Positions 37,004 through 48,400 of a stretch of 64,000 nucleotides of DNA are shown here, piece by piece. The DNA lies in assembly GCA_946803715.1 (NCBI GenBank), contig CAMPET010000303.1:1-64000 (forward strand), given 5' to 3'. The translations under genes and the position numbers were made by a program. The notes beneath the pieces are model-generated. The model searched no databases. It saw only the letters and a program-made list of their open reading frames with translations, and had not been told where the DNA came from. The stretch comes from Beroe ovata. Lineage: Eukaryota > Ctenophora > Nuda > Beroida > Beroidae. Every line of letters begins with the position of its first letter. Positions within the stretch are counted from its first letter, which is position 1.

Positions 37004-37734
37004 TCAAATCCCTGTCTTTTTACACTTGGCTCGCCTATTTTGAAACCAAACCTGAGGGAAGTCATCGTTTATGTCGTGAAAAATCATCAATTAGCAACAA
37101 ATAACAACCCCGTTAACCCAAACCGCTGATATTCCATGTACAATCGATGTACAATGTACATTGTTCATCAAAACACTCATGTGTGTAGGACGTACACGCG
37201 TGACCAAATCAAAATGTCACGTGACCCCGCGCGAAACTAGTTTAGCTGAAGAAAAGTAATCGCGCGCGACAAAAACGGCAATTTGCCACTGTGACCGAAT
37301 ACATTTTGTGTATAGCGTACACATTTCTTACATTCGATTCCTCGTTACGTTGTGTTTTTTGGTGTATGACTGCGTTGGGTATCGTTCATAATCATTTCCC
37401 CAAGGTAAGGCCTATGTCTCACGGCTAAGTTATGGGTCAATTGAATATCTCTCATCCTTTTTCTGATAACTTATTCCTTTTTTCATTCATTTTCCATCAT
37501 ATCGAATCATTTTAAGTTTTACTCTAGATCTATGTTCTACATCTCTATCAGTTTCTACTATACGCAAACAGTAAAACAGTTCGTACTCACCTGTACTTGT
37601 ACTTGAGCTAGAGATAACGACTCTGCTAGTTTACACCGCTGTGCTGGGGTTAGATACGGGTGTTGTTGAAATGTCTCTTCCATTTTCACCAGCTGTTCAC
37701 GTGTGAAGGACGTTCGTCTCTTTCTACATTTCAT
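37004..37734 (-). CDS. Homeodomain protein, possibly only 63 aa
   Basis: Two exons: 37591-37734 (ATG at 37734) and 37004-37051 (TGA). The intron splits helix 3 just before VWFQNRR, a classical homeobox intron site (usually between homeodomain residues 44 and 47). The protein begins MKCRKRRTSFTREQLVKMEE, continues TFQQHPYLTPAQRCKLAE, then SLSLAQVQVQ-VWFQNRRAKCKKTGI. Signature residues are present: R5, F8, F20, L40, W48, F49, Q50, N51, R53. N51 and R53 contact DNA in known homeodomains; Q50 gives TAATTR-type preference. QVWFQNRRAKC resembles paired-like proteins, but helices 1-2 are divergent. From this ATG the product is Met-Lys plus one homeodomain plus one residue. An acceptor-like CTCAG sits 8 bases upstream of the ATG, so an upstream exon could add an N-terminus; an in-frame TAG lies 9 codons upstream if unspliced. 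Confidence 0.85.
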
Positions 37735-37751
37735 CACACCCCCTGAGTATT

Positions 37752-37783
37752 GTAATTAACTAATTAATTAATTAGTTAATTAC
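37752..37783. promoter_or_regulatory. Perfect 32-base TAATTA palindrome upstream of the homeobox
   Basis: The 32 bases are identical to their reverse complement, being built from gtaattaac, taattaatta and its mirror. They contain overlapping TAATTA cores, the standard site for Q50 homeodomains. They start 18 bases upstream of the homeobox ATG. A partial copy (ctgagtatagtaattaact) follows at 37783. Function as an autoregulatory site is inference; if the CTCAG at 37743-37747 is a real acceptor, it would lie in an intron. Confidence 0.6.
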
Positions 37784-38279
37784 TGAGTATAGTAATTAAC
37801 TAATAAATGACCAATTAGTGACCACCGTCCCACCACTCCCTTGGGATTTGTGACCTCCGCAAGCAAACATGACCCTTTCCCCTTTGAAACGTGTGACCGT
37901 CATACCATCCACTTCTATAATCGCGAGATGTTTTTTAGCGAGTGTTTCTTTGACCAATGTCCGTGCATTTCAATTTTCTCTGCTTTACGTAAGTCTTTTA
38001 ACCACTTTCCGATTTCAGTAAATAGCATGACTATAGTCAATAGATTACCTAAGTCCTACATCATAGCTTTACCATGTTGTTATGCATCCATGAACTTTTT
38101 CATGGACTCCTTAATACACGTAAATACATTTGTAAATTCTCATACTAACAGGGGCTCTCACGAAAACGTATTTGCTTACTTTTATCCTTTGACACGAGAA
38201 TATGGATTCTAGGAACATTCAATTGCTGAATTTATCATCCCCACACTCCACAGACACACACACGACAAAAACTTAGAGA
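37784..38279. other. Intergenic left of the R1 array
   Basis: This contains a 123-residue plus-strand open frame (37841-38212) with no splice or family support. Nothing else is recognised. Confidence 0.35.
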
Positions 38280-40510
38280 AAAAAAAACAGGAAGCCCAGA
38301 TAAGCCCAAAATTCAATCGGGAATGGATTCAGCGCTCAAAAATACATGGGAATCCATGGTCTTTCCATAAAAAATCGAAAAATAAATTCATTCGAATTTT
38401 GGATCAAGGTCCCATATTATGTTCGAAATCACATGGTGAATAGGTCCCCAGGGAAGCAAGATAGAGCCAAAATTTGATGAGGAATCGATTCAGCGTCCAA
38501 AAATACGTAGGAATCGAAAGTATTTGCATGAAAATGGAAAAAAATTATTTCTTCGAATTTCTGATCGTAGAAATTGAAACGAGTGACTCCACACTTTTAT
38601 ACTCCGATTTTGAGGGTCTCAAATGAGGACTTTGCTGGTCCTGGCGACACAATTTTTCCACCAAATCATCTCTCCTACTCTCGCACTACAAGTATCAACC
38701 CTTTTTGCGGTCATCTTAAGTTCATACTTGCCGTGAAATCACGCCCAAATGACGATTTCANGATGGGTGGAACAAGTGACGGGATATCACTATTATAATT
38801 TCACATTATTATGGAGATAGGGAAGGATGGGGGACTGGGGATCCGGGTTTCAGCTAGTTCATCGAGAAACCGAGGAAAATTCTACCTTCAATTGTTTGCT
38901 TGGAAGTTTAGGGCCAAAATATGATCGGGAATCGATTCAGCGTCCAAAAATACATAGGAATGCGTAGTCATTGCATGAAAATGAGACAAAAAATTTTTCT
39001 TCGATGCGAGCATTACATCGGTAAAATTGAAATGAGTGACTTCACACTTTTATACTCCGATTTCGAGGGTCTCAAATGAGGACTTTGATGGTCCTGGCGA
39101 CACAATTTCTCCACCAAATCATCTCTCCTACTCTCACGCTACATGTATCAACCCTTTTTGCGGTCATCTTAAGCTCATACTTGTCGTGAAACCACGCGCA
39201 AATGACGATTTCAAACCTGTGGGAAGCAAACTCAACAAAAACGCGAAAATCAATGGGACACACTTATACCAAAAACGACCGAAATCAATTTTGCAGGGGG
39301 TCTGCCAGGAAGAGGTGTTCCTGGCCTACTTTTTGACGTAGAATTCAAATCCGGAGAAATTTTTGAGCCATCTCATCGGGAAATCGAGGAAACTTCAAAT
39401 TTCTTTTTAGGTGTGAGGTTAGAAGTCACGCGACGAACAGCTCCTCAGGGGAGCAAGATAGGGCCAAAATATTATCGGGAATCGATTCAGCGTCAAAAAA
39501 TACATGGGAATACGTAGTATTTGCATGAAAATGAGACAAAAAATTTTCTTCAATCTGAGCATCGGTAAAATTGAAACGAGTGACTCCACACTTTTATACT
39601 CCGATTTCGAGGGTCTCAAATGAAGACTTTACTGGTCCTGACTTGACAATTTTTCCACCAAATCATATCACCTACTCTCACGCTGCAAGTATCAAGCCTT
39701 TTTGCGGTCATCTTAAGTTCATACTTGCCGTGAAACCACGCGCAAATGACGATTTCAAACCTGTGGGAAGCAAACACAACAAAAACGCGAAAATCAATGG
39801 GACACACTTATACCAAAAACGACCAAAATCAATTTTGTAGGGGGTTTGCCAGGAAGAGGTGTTCCTGGCCTACTTTTTGACGTAGAATTCAAATCCGGAG
39901 GAATTTTTGAGCCATCTCATCGGGAAATCGAGGAAAATTCTAATTTCTTATTAGTGTGAGGTTAGAAGTCACGCGACGAACAGCTCCTCAGGGGAGCAAG
40001 ATAGGGCCAAAATATGATCGGGAGTCGATTCAGCGTCCAAAAATACATAGGAATACGTAGTATTTACATGAAAATAGGACAAAAAAATTTTCTTCAATCT
40101 GAGCATCGGTAAAATTGAAATGAGTGACTCCACACTTTTATACTCCGATTTCGAGGGTCTCAAATGAGGACTTAGCTGGTCCTGGCAACACAATTTCTCC
40201 ACCAAATCATCTCTCCAACTCTCGCACTACAAGTATCAACCCTTTTTGCGGTCATCTTAAGTTCATACTTGCCGTGAAACCACGCCGAAATGATGATTTC
40301 AAACCTGTGGGAAGCAAACAGAACACAAACGCGAAAATCAATGGAACACACTTATACCAAAAACGACCAAAATCAATTTTATAAAGGGTGTGCCAAAAAA
40401 AAGGTGTTCCTGTCCTATTTTTTGACGTAGAATTCAAATCCGGAAGAATTTTTGAGCCATCTCGTCGGGAAATCGAGGAAAATTCTAATTTATTCTCAGA
40501 TATAATATGG
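38280..40510. repeat. Tandem array of R1 repeat, unit about 540 bases
   Basis: The anchor 'cgattcagcgtc(c/a)aaaa' occurs at about 38325 (variant), 38487, 38932, 39482 and 40024, giving spacings of 162, 445, 550 and 542 bases. Each full unit runs through 'gggaagcaagata', the anchor, 'gagtgactccacactttta', 'tcaaatgaggactt', 'accctttttgcggtcatctt', 'acgcgcaaatgacgatttc', and 'gagccatctcatcgggaaat'. A single n at 38761 truncates one unit. Small frames of 86-101 residues recur in every unit but are shifted and interrupted. Confidence 0.85.
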
Positions 40511-40592
40511 TAATCAAAGTTGCATGACGAGTAGTTTATCCTTGTGTTATATAACTCACTGGTGGAAATCATCTCATATTTCTTCCCCCGCA

Positions 40593-41090
40593 GACTCCAG
40601 GTACCGGGTTCTTCACTGATTTCCTCATTTCCATCCTGTTCCTGGCTTGTACAGGAGCCATCATCCTCCTATACCTCCCCTTCGACAAGTACTGGTACGG
40701 AAAACCCTTCATTTTGCTGAATTCTGGTGAATTTTAGTGAATTTCTGGGGAATTTCGTCAAAATCATCGGACTGTATTGATATGAGGAGAAAATCTCGTA
40801 AGAGTTAACCCGAGTTGCTAGGTAATTAAGTCAAGGAAAAACAATTACTTCACAAAACATGATAATGAATTCTATCATCTCTTTTTCTAATCCTTGAGTC
40901 ACTGGTGTCAGACTGTCACTGGTGTCACACTGTTACTGGTGTCACACTGTGACAATGGTGTCACTGTGACAAAGGTGTGACACAACTTCTTCTTCTTCTT
41001 CTCTTCCCGCCGGACACAGTTGGTGGAATTCTGCTCGCTTGTTCACGTATTTCTCGGGATATCTCGTGGACACTCTTATTGCTTGTCTCC
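40593..41090 (+). CDS. Two exons of an unidentified membrane protein (incomplete)
   Basis: Exon 1, 40593-40694, follows 'ttcttcccccgcag' and ends before gtacgg. It encodes TPGTGFFTDFLISILFLAC then TGAIILLYLPFDKYW. Exon 2 follows 'cttcccgccggacacag' at about 41020 and runs to the n at 41091 as WWNSARLFTYFSGYLVDT-LIACL. Together they give two hydrophobic segments, so this is probably a multi-pass membrane protein. Upstream exons were not found in the R1 array, and the sequence beyond the n is repeat, so the rest is missing. No family is assigned. The intron carries 'ggtgtcac' words at 40905-40980. It could be a gene fragment captured by the repeat field. Confidence 0.4.
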
Positions 41091-41275
41091 NAGCACAACA
41101 AAAACGCGAAAATCAATGGGACACACTGATACGAAAATATGACCAATAACATTTTTTTCAGAAAGACATACTGGAAAACACTGCTTCTGGCCTATTTTTG
41201 TACGTATAATCCGAATCTGAAGGAATTTTGGCGCTATCTCATCGGTGGAAAATGAAATTTTCGAAATTGCCGTCC
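41091..41275. repeat. R1 fragment after a single n
   Basis: From 41092 the sequence 'agcacaacaaaaacgcgaaa' then 'atcaatgggacacactgata' continues like the middle to end of an R1 unit (compare 39772-39945). The unit starts abruptly at the n. Confidence 0.75.
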
Positions 41276-42425
41276 ACGTGAAAACGTCCAACCTGAGTTA
41301 GTGATGGACTGCGACATCAAGAGGGGCCACGAGAACGATCCGTCCTCCTGATTAGCCGTGTTCTGTTCAGACAAACTCGATCTGAACCTCCTCAATAACT
41401 CCTGGGATTTGATCAATCAAGTATGGATTTCTTCAGAAATCCTCATACTTATAATCTCAAGAATGGGAAGGCATAGGAATTGGCTATTGCATTATCATAC
41501 CTCAGTAAAGTTTGTCAGAACATTCTGCTGTGTGGTAGGCATCTCTGGTTGGTTGCTGTTTTTGGGCATCTGGCAGTCAGTGTTGCTTTGGTTGTTGCTG
41601 CGTGGTGAACTTGTGTTGCTTGGCGAGCAGTTACTAGGTGACCAACTGGAGGTGTTGCTAGGGAGGGCAGCAACGTTGCTAGGGAGGGCAACGACGTTGC
41701 TAGGGAGCGCAGCAATGTTGCTGGGCAGCACCACAATGTTGCTAATGCACGGTTGCAGTGAGACGGTAAGACCCCTATCATCATGTGTCGTGGTTTTTAC
41801 AGGCGGACTACACTCTAGTATCTTAGAAATAGAGAACTGGTGTGGAGTTTCCATGACAACAAGAACACACAAACACTCGCAAAACAGACAAATCTTCTAA
41901 AATCTTCTGTTAATGGTTTTGAAACATCCCTCTTGCGCCTTGTGTACTCAGACACACGTGGCTGGCCAAACAAGTAGTTTTCGTCGTGGTAAAATTAATG
42001 AGAACCCATTAAATGACTACTCTCTCTTTGGTCCAATGATCTCCATAGCAACCACGTGTCGTGCACGTGTCGTGCACGTGACAAGGACCTGAGAGTTCAT
42101 TAAACGTGCTGTAGCTAATTTGTAAACGAGAGAGTGACCAGGTTACTCGATCGGTCGCAGTTGTGCAGAGGCAATTCATTTTCAACCTGATTCAACGTTG
42201 CTCCTTCAAAAACAAGTGTTAATTAGTCATATTGAGAATTTCTACCTTGTCTCAAATCAAAAACTGTCTAAATCAGAATATATTCGGCAAGAAGGATCAA
42301 TATAACATACGGCAAGATACAAAATTAATCGTCACTCAAAAACGCACTTTTTTCAACAACAAGAACCCCTGAAAATCATTCATACACAACCACAATCATC
42401 TGACACACACACAAATTTCCTGCCA
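41276..42425. other. Intergenic between the membrane fragment and MCTP
   Basis: This holds a GTTGCTAGG minisatellite (41600-41740) and two direct copies of 'cacgtgtcgtg' at about 42053-42075. A 125-residue minus frame here is a translation of the minisatellite. No supported exon. Confidence 0.5.
41600..41740. repeat. GTTGCTAGG minisatellite
   Basis: Units of about 21 bases, 'gttgctagggagggcagcaac', repeat about five times with drift, flanked by looser 'gttgct' copies. It shares its core with the array in the TRAPPC8 intron at 9080-9225. Confidence 0.85.
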
Positions 42426-45400
42426 TCACTTGTCCTTGGCTTCCTGATCAGCTCCTCCCCCAGTAACAGCTTTCTGCCGGTTCCGTATCTGTCTCCATTG
42501 CTCGATTTCGGGGAACGACGGAACCCGAGACAACAAATCCTCCATCTCGTTATTATCCACGAGATTTGGTTGGAAGTAAAACTTCCGGAACTTATTCAGC
42601 CCCCACACGATTATCAGAACTCGCAGACTGACGAACATCAGAATCACGCCGGCTGTCAGGAGAATTACCATGCAGGTCATGGAGATGAGGGGGTTTTTCC
42701 ACTGTCCGATATGACTGAGCTTCTCTCCTATGCTCGCAGCGTTATCCAAGCCCGCCTGGATCCCCTCGACTGTGGAGAATATGGTTTTCATTTTGTCCAA
42801 CTTCGCTCCCAGACCTCCGCTCTGTTCCGTTTCCGCTTTCATCTTCTTCTTCTCGTAGTACGCCTTGTTAGCGTTGTTTTTTATCCAGGTTTCGCGGCGT
42901 TTGAAGCCGCAGTTTTGAGCTACATTCTGCGGGAAAAGTCATTAATTGGTCACAAATCAGTCACATGATAGATAGTCAGCCATACTTATGTCATATGATC
43001 TCATATTGGTCATTCTGATATTGATCTAGTGGACAGATGGTCTTGCTAAGATGCTAGATGTGATTCCTAGAATAGTAGAATTGTCATCTGAGTTGACTGA
43101 GATAAGATTCAATGGATCTCCACTAACATTCCAGAAGAGCAATAATCCCAGAGCTAGGGGTATCATCCAAAGTTCCACATAGTAGACAAACACAACGAAT
43201 GTAACCATGGAGAAGAGAGAGACTGGCTTACTCCGCCACCGGATTATGTTGTCCAGCCCCTCGCCCATGTCTTGTAGCATTTCAATCTATGGGGGAGAGG
43301 GGTGGGTGCGTGAGGTGTGGGGGGAGAGCGGTGCGTGGATATTTGAGGTTATAGCAACACTTTACAATACTTGATTTTCATTAAGGTCAGTGAGTCTGTA
43401 AACGGTAATTAGTCAAATTCAGCTTCAACAATCCCTTTGATGATGCAAAAGGTTGCTCAATCAATCTCCCCCAACTTAATTTATGTGGATATTTGGAAGT
43501 TTTCCCTCCCTTTACCTGAGCGGTGATTCTCTTCACATCTCTCTGTAACATGGTTGTGTTGAACTTGGTCGGTTCCTTGAGTATCACTTCCTCCTTTGGA
43601 GCAAATGTTCTCAGGGTTGCCCTGATCGGGTTGTGGAAAACTGTTGTTTCCATCACCAGCTCCCCCTTACCTGATCGCGAAGTTTTCATAGAACAGTTGA
43701 TTATCATTAGGAAACAGAAGACAGCATAGGTAAATCGATCACGAGGAATGAACTTTCCGTTTGCAAGGATTGGAATAGTTGGTGCTTATAACGCAAGGTT
43801 CACTTTTTTACCGATGTCCGTGAGTTTGGAATTCTTGAGAATGTACTTCTTCACGCCCCCGCAGAGAAAGAGAGGAATTGCAATCTTCCCGAGGAATGCG
43901 TTGCTAACCAAGTCCTCCTCGTCCCATAGTGACACGTGCAGGATGCTATGGAAATCGTTAACTGGGAACCTGGGGAAAAGAGAGTGAGGTGTTTCTTGTC
44001 TGGATTAACGAGAAATATCTCGGCGTGTCTTCTCTCGTGTTCCAAAAATTCTGTCAATTATCCTTGTCTCGTATTAGGTTTTTGTTCATATTCGCGTAAC
44101 CAATCATCACTCTCTCTCTGAATTATCTTTGTTTTATCGTCCATTTCTCATATCTCTCCCGACCCACCTGTAAGTCAAGTTCCACTCGGGCTCCACACAG
44201 TTTTCTCTGACCGGGGAAACTGATCTGCAGTTCTCCATCTCCATGACAACAAACGGGTCCACGGATCCTATCGCTTTCTTTGGGATGTTTGTCGCTCTAA
44301 TCAGTTTCACTATGACATACCCCACGTTGGATATGTCGTTGAATGTGTTGGCTGCGAGAATAGTTTAAATAGTTTAATTAAATGTGTGAGCTAAGATATG
44401 AGTTTATTCTTCACGACAGCGTTGAGCGTGGTTTTGTATTTGAATTGAAAATCTATATTTTGCTGATCTGGTTTGCGAAAGACGACTAGCCTAGTTTGTA
44501 TTGCTCCGCTAGTATCCTAGTCTCAGCATCATTGATCTCTTTCTGTAGCTGCATCTCAGCAGCTCCCAGTTCTGCAAACTTCAGTATCTTTATCATGAGG
44601 CTGATCTTCGTGTTTGTGTGGTCCAGACCAAACACATATCTGAGTGAGGTAGTGGTTTACATTTCCACAGCAGTGTCAGACACTCGCAGTTCTATGGAAG
44701 CAGACAGGTCGCTATGGAAACGACAGTTACTTGAATGGTTTGTTGGGAGCTATCTTGTCCAAATCAATCTCTGTCTCTCCGATAATGTTATCTTGTAACC
44801 CAGGTTCTGAGTCCCATAGACTCGCCTGAGAGATGATAGTGGGATAATAATGATATCTCTCTTGTCACCTATCACCCGTCACCACACATTTACACACATG
44901 GATTATAATCTGAACTTATCACCTGCATATAGCCTCCTGCATTTAAGTCACCCCTAGGTCACCTCATTTTCACTAACCTGAAGTATAGACCCCGAAGTAC
45001 TGAGGTATCGGAACTCGAATGTCTCTCGCCAAGTTGGGTTTAGTGTCGCTGTGATCGTCTTTGTCTCATACTGTTGCTCACCCAAATGTAACCTGGAAAA
45101 CGGATTACGGATATGATCATCGAGACCTCTTTTCACAGTTCCGAACGTTTGGAAACATCAACAATCCCAATTCACACGCAGCCCGATCGTTCAGAACTAG
45201 TCTCTATCAGGATATCACTTCACGATCATCTCGCAATCATATCAAACCTGATGAAGGGATCACAAGTTCCGTCCTTGTTCATTGGCGGGAGATCCATTCC
45301 CTCGATAACCGTGATTTGAACAACGCCTGAAATTTGTGAATTATCGCTCGATCTTAATCTTGGTCTTTGAGAATATAGTTTCCTGGTATTGTCTGTCTTT

Positions 45401-48400
45401 TCGTTCAGGTTCTTCAACGACTGACCATGATTTCAGACTCTCAATTTTCATCCTGTCCCACAACTAACCTAGGAGTTTCTCCTGTCCCTTTGTCCCTATC
45501 GATCTCAAGTCACTGGCCGAGGTAGTTTTCACTATCTCCACCAGATATGAGAATGAGAGCTTCCCCACAAACTCCTTCCCCTCCACTTGCGACCTAAAGG
45601 GAGGGTGCGATTTCTAAATTTCTAGGGATTGGTTTTAAGATTCCGTGATTAGATTAAGTTACGTTTTGCATAGTTTTATGTGTACATGTCGCATTTATTA
45701 TCGCTAGAACTTCATCACTAATCGCACTAAAATATTCATTCTATACTCATCACAAATTTTACTGTTCACTAACTTGAGATCCACGTTAGCAAGGTATCTA
45801 TGGCTTGGAGGAACGGAAGCCAGATCGAGATCAACATATCCGATTCTATCGTTTGCTCCCACCAAATCATGATCGTAAACCTGGAAACACAAGGATCATG
45901 GGTCAAGGAAGGGAAGAAAAAGATAACGATCTGATAGGGGTTAGGGGAAGGAAGATCACACAGAAGATGGTGGAAGATTTCCCAAGATAAGACGGGAGAT
46001 GCAGCTTCCAGGTACAATTGATTGTAGATTGTGTCCGTTGTGTCAGTTCAGTCACCACTTTAGTTAGAGAATGTGCTATGTTAATAAACCCGGTTGCTGT
46101 ATCTGTTCATATCTGTCTTAGTTGATAGTAATTATAATTCGAGCTGGTTTGTTTTTATCGGTCCATCTACGGTATATATCGTTTCATAGTAAATTCAGTT
46201 TCTTTACACTCACGTGTACATGTGCCAAGATTGATCTATCGTCAATGTAGAGGGTGAATGTTTCATTCCACACTGGATTTACTGTTTTGCTGACAACTTT
46301 AGTCTTGAGTATCAGATCCTTGTGTAGGACTATCTCTACAAATGGGTCTGACAGTCCGTTTGAGTCCATCGCGGCTAGGTCCGTGGCACGACTGTGGGGT
46401 ATGTATCGAGATATTCCAGTGTTCGTTTGTCAAACTTTCATACAAAACAGTGGTGTTGCTATGGTTACTCCTACTACTCACTCTGTTACTAACTCAGTCG
46501 TTGCTATGGTTACTAGTCACTACTCACTCATACACCTCTTCTATCGCTATAGCAACTCACTCTTGTTACCATGACAACTCACCCTCGTCACTACTCACTT
46601 GACATGGAATGTCACTCTGTAACACTGGTCATCTTCCAACACTTCTGATTTCATGTCAAAATCTGCGGGTAGCTCAGTGATCTCCTTAATCTCTGTCTCT
46701 GGTTCTTCGTCATCCTTCTTGAGTAGCCCTGAAAACCTGAAGCAGTAAACACAGCTAAGTTTTGATTTGTCTATCGACGATGATATGATCAAAAGAATTG
46801 TTTATCGTTTTACAAAATTTCAGTGGTTTTGATCGCATTCTCCGGCACAAAGTATAGCTCAAATAGATCCCATCTCCCAATAGCTCAAATATTTATCCCA
46901 AGATGCAAATCGGAATGTTTAGCTGAGTTTAGCGTGCGTCACCTTCCATTTCCCATACCACGACGTTTGCAAATCAATAGAACATGGTCAAGTAGACACA
47001 TTTCGCATCAATCCCTGTGAAATTGATGTGTATGCTCTTATAGAGAGTACCAAGTAGTAGTATGAGATGAGTGGGGAGTGCTCAGTGGTGAGCGTTCACA
47101 CCATATTTTGCCTTAACACCAGTTCATTATTTCTCACTGACACCCCTTTTTGTTTATGAACTGACGTCTGACATAAACTCTAGCCTTCGTTCGCTTGACA
47201 CATTTTCCTAATTAAACTCTTGACACCACATCCTTACTCATCTCTTGACACCACTTTATCCCTCGTAAATTACCTCTGTATAATTTCAGTATCTGCGGTG
47301 TTTTTCAGCACTCTCTCACTCCACTCCTTCATAAAATTAACCATTCCATCTCACAACCAGTTACTTCTAGCTCTTATTTAGAGGTCGTTAGATTCTTAGA
47401 GGGTTTGGAACTGCTTCTAAATCTTCTTGGATGGGTGTTAAAACCACTTCTGCCAGTTCTTCAGTGGAGAGAATTTTCCAAGGTTCGATTCAATGATTTT
47501 GCGTTAAAGAAACACTTGCGAAAACGCACAACGGTAAACAGGTGTTTGAAATATAGAACGAGAGACACAAGCTCACAAATAAAAGTACAAAGAGTTATAA
47601 ATATTAAAGTTTGTTCAGCATCATTGTGTACACGTATGGTATGAGTATAGTCTTTATTCATGAGGTTGAGGAGTGGATGNGCAAATCAATAGAACATGGT
47701 CAAGTAGACACATCAATCCCTGCGATAATGTGTGTGGTGTGAAATTGCTGTGTATGCTCTTATAGAGTGTAAGAGGTTGTGTGAGATGAGTGGGGGGGTG
47801 CTCAGTGTTCACACCATGTTTTGCCTTAACACCAGTTCATTATTTCTCACTGACACCCCTTTTGTTTATGAACTGACGTCTGACATTGACACTAGCCTTC
47901 GTTCGCTTGACACCTTTTCCTAATTAAACTCTTGACACCACCTCCTTACTCAACTCTTGACACCACTTTATCCATCGTAAATTACCTCTGTATGATTTCG
48001 TTATCTGCGGTGTTTTTCAGTACTCTCTCACTCAACTCCTTTATAAAATTTACCATTCCATCACACAACCAGTTACTTCTAGCTCTTATTTAGAGGTCGT
48101 TAGATCCTTAAAGGATTTGGTACTGCTTCTAAATCTTCTTGGAAGGGTGTTAAGACTACTTCTTCCAATTCTTCAGTGGAGTGTTGTATTTTCCCAGGTT
48201 CGATTCAATAATTTTGCGTTAAAGAAACACTTGCGAGAACGCACAACGGTAAACAGGTGTTTGAACTATAGCACGATCAGAGACACACAAGCTCACAAAT
48301 AAAAGTACAAAGAGTGATAAATATTAAAGTTTGTTCAGCATCATTGTGTATACATATGGTATGAGTGTCTTGTTCTTGTTGTTGTAATAGGTACATTGCT

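Noticed and set aside
37841-38212. Plus frame of 123 residues downstream of the palindrome
   Set aside because: No splice partner, no recognisable domain and unremarkable composition.
38574-40384. Recurrent 86-101 residue frames in the R1 array
   Set aside because: They recur because the DNA repeats. Frames are shifted or stopped in other copies, with no sign of protein-level constraint.
41495-41872. Minus frame of 125 residues with LPSNVAALPSN repeats
   Set aside because: The repeats are a translation of the GTTGCTAGG minisatellite. No splice sites, signal or family support.
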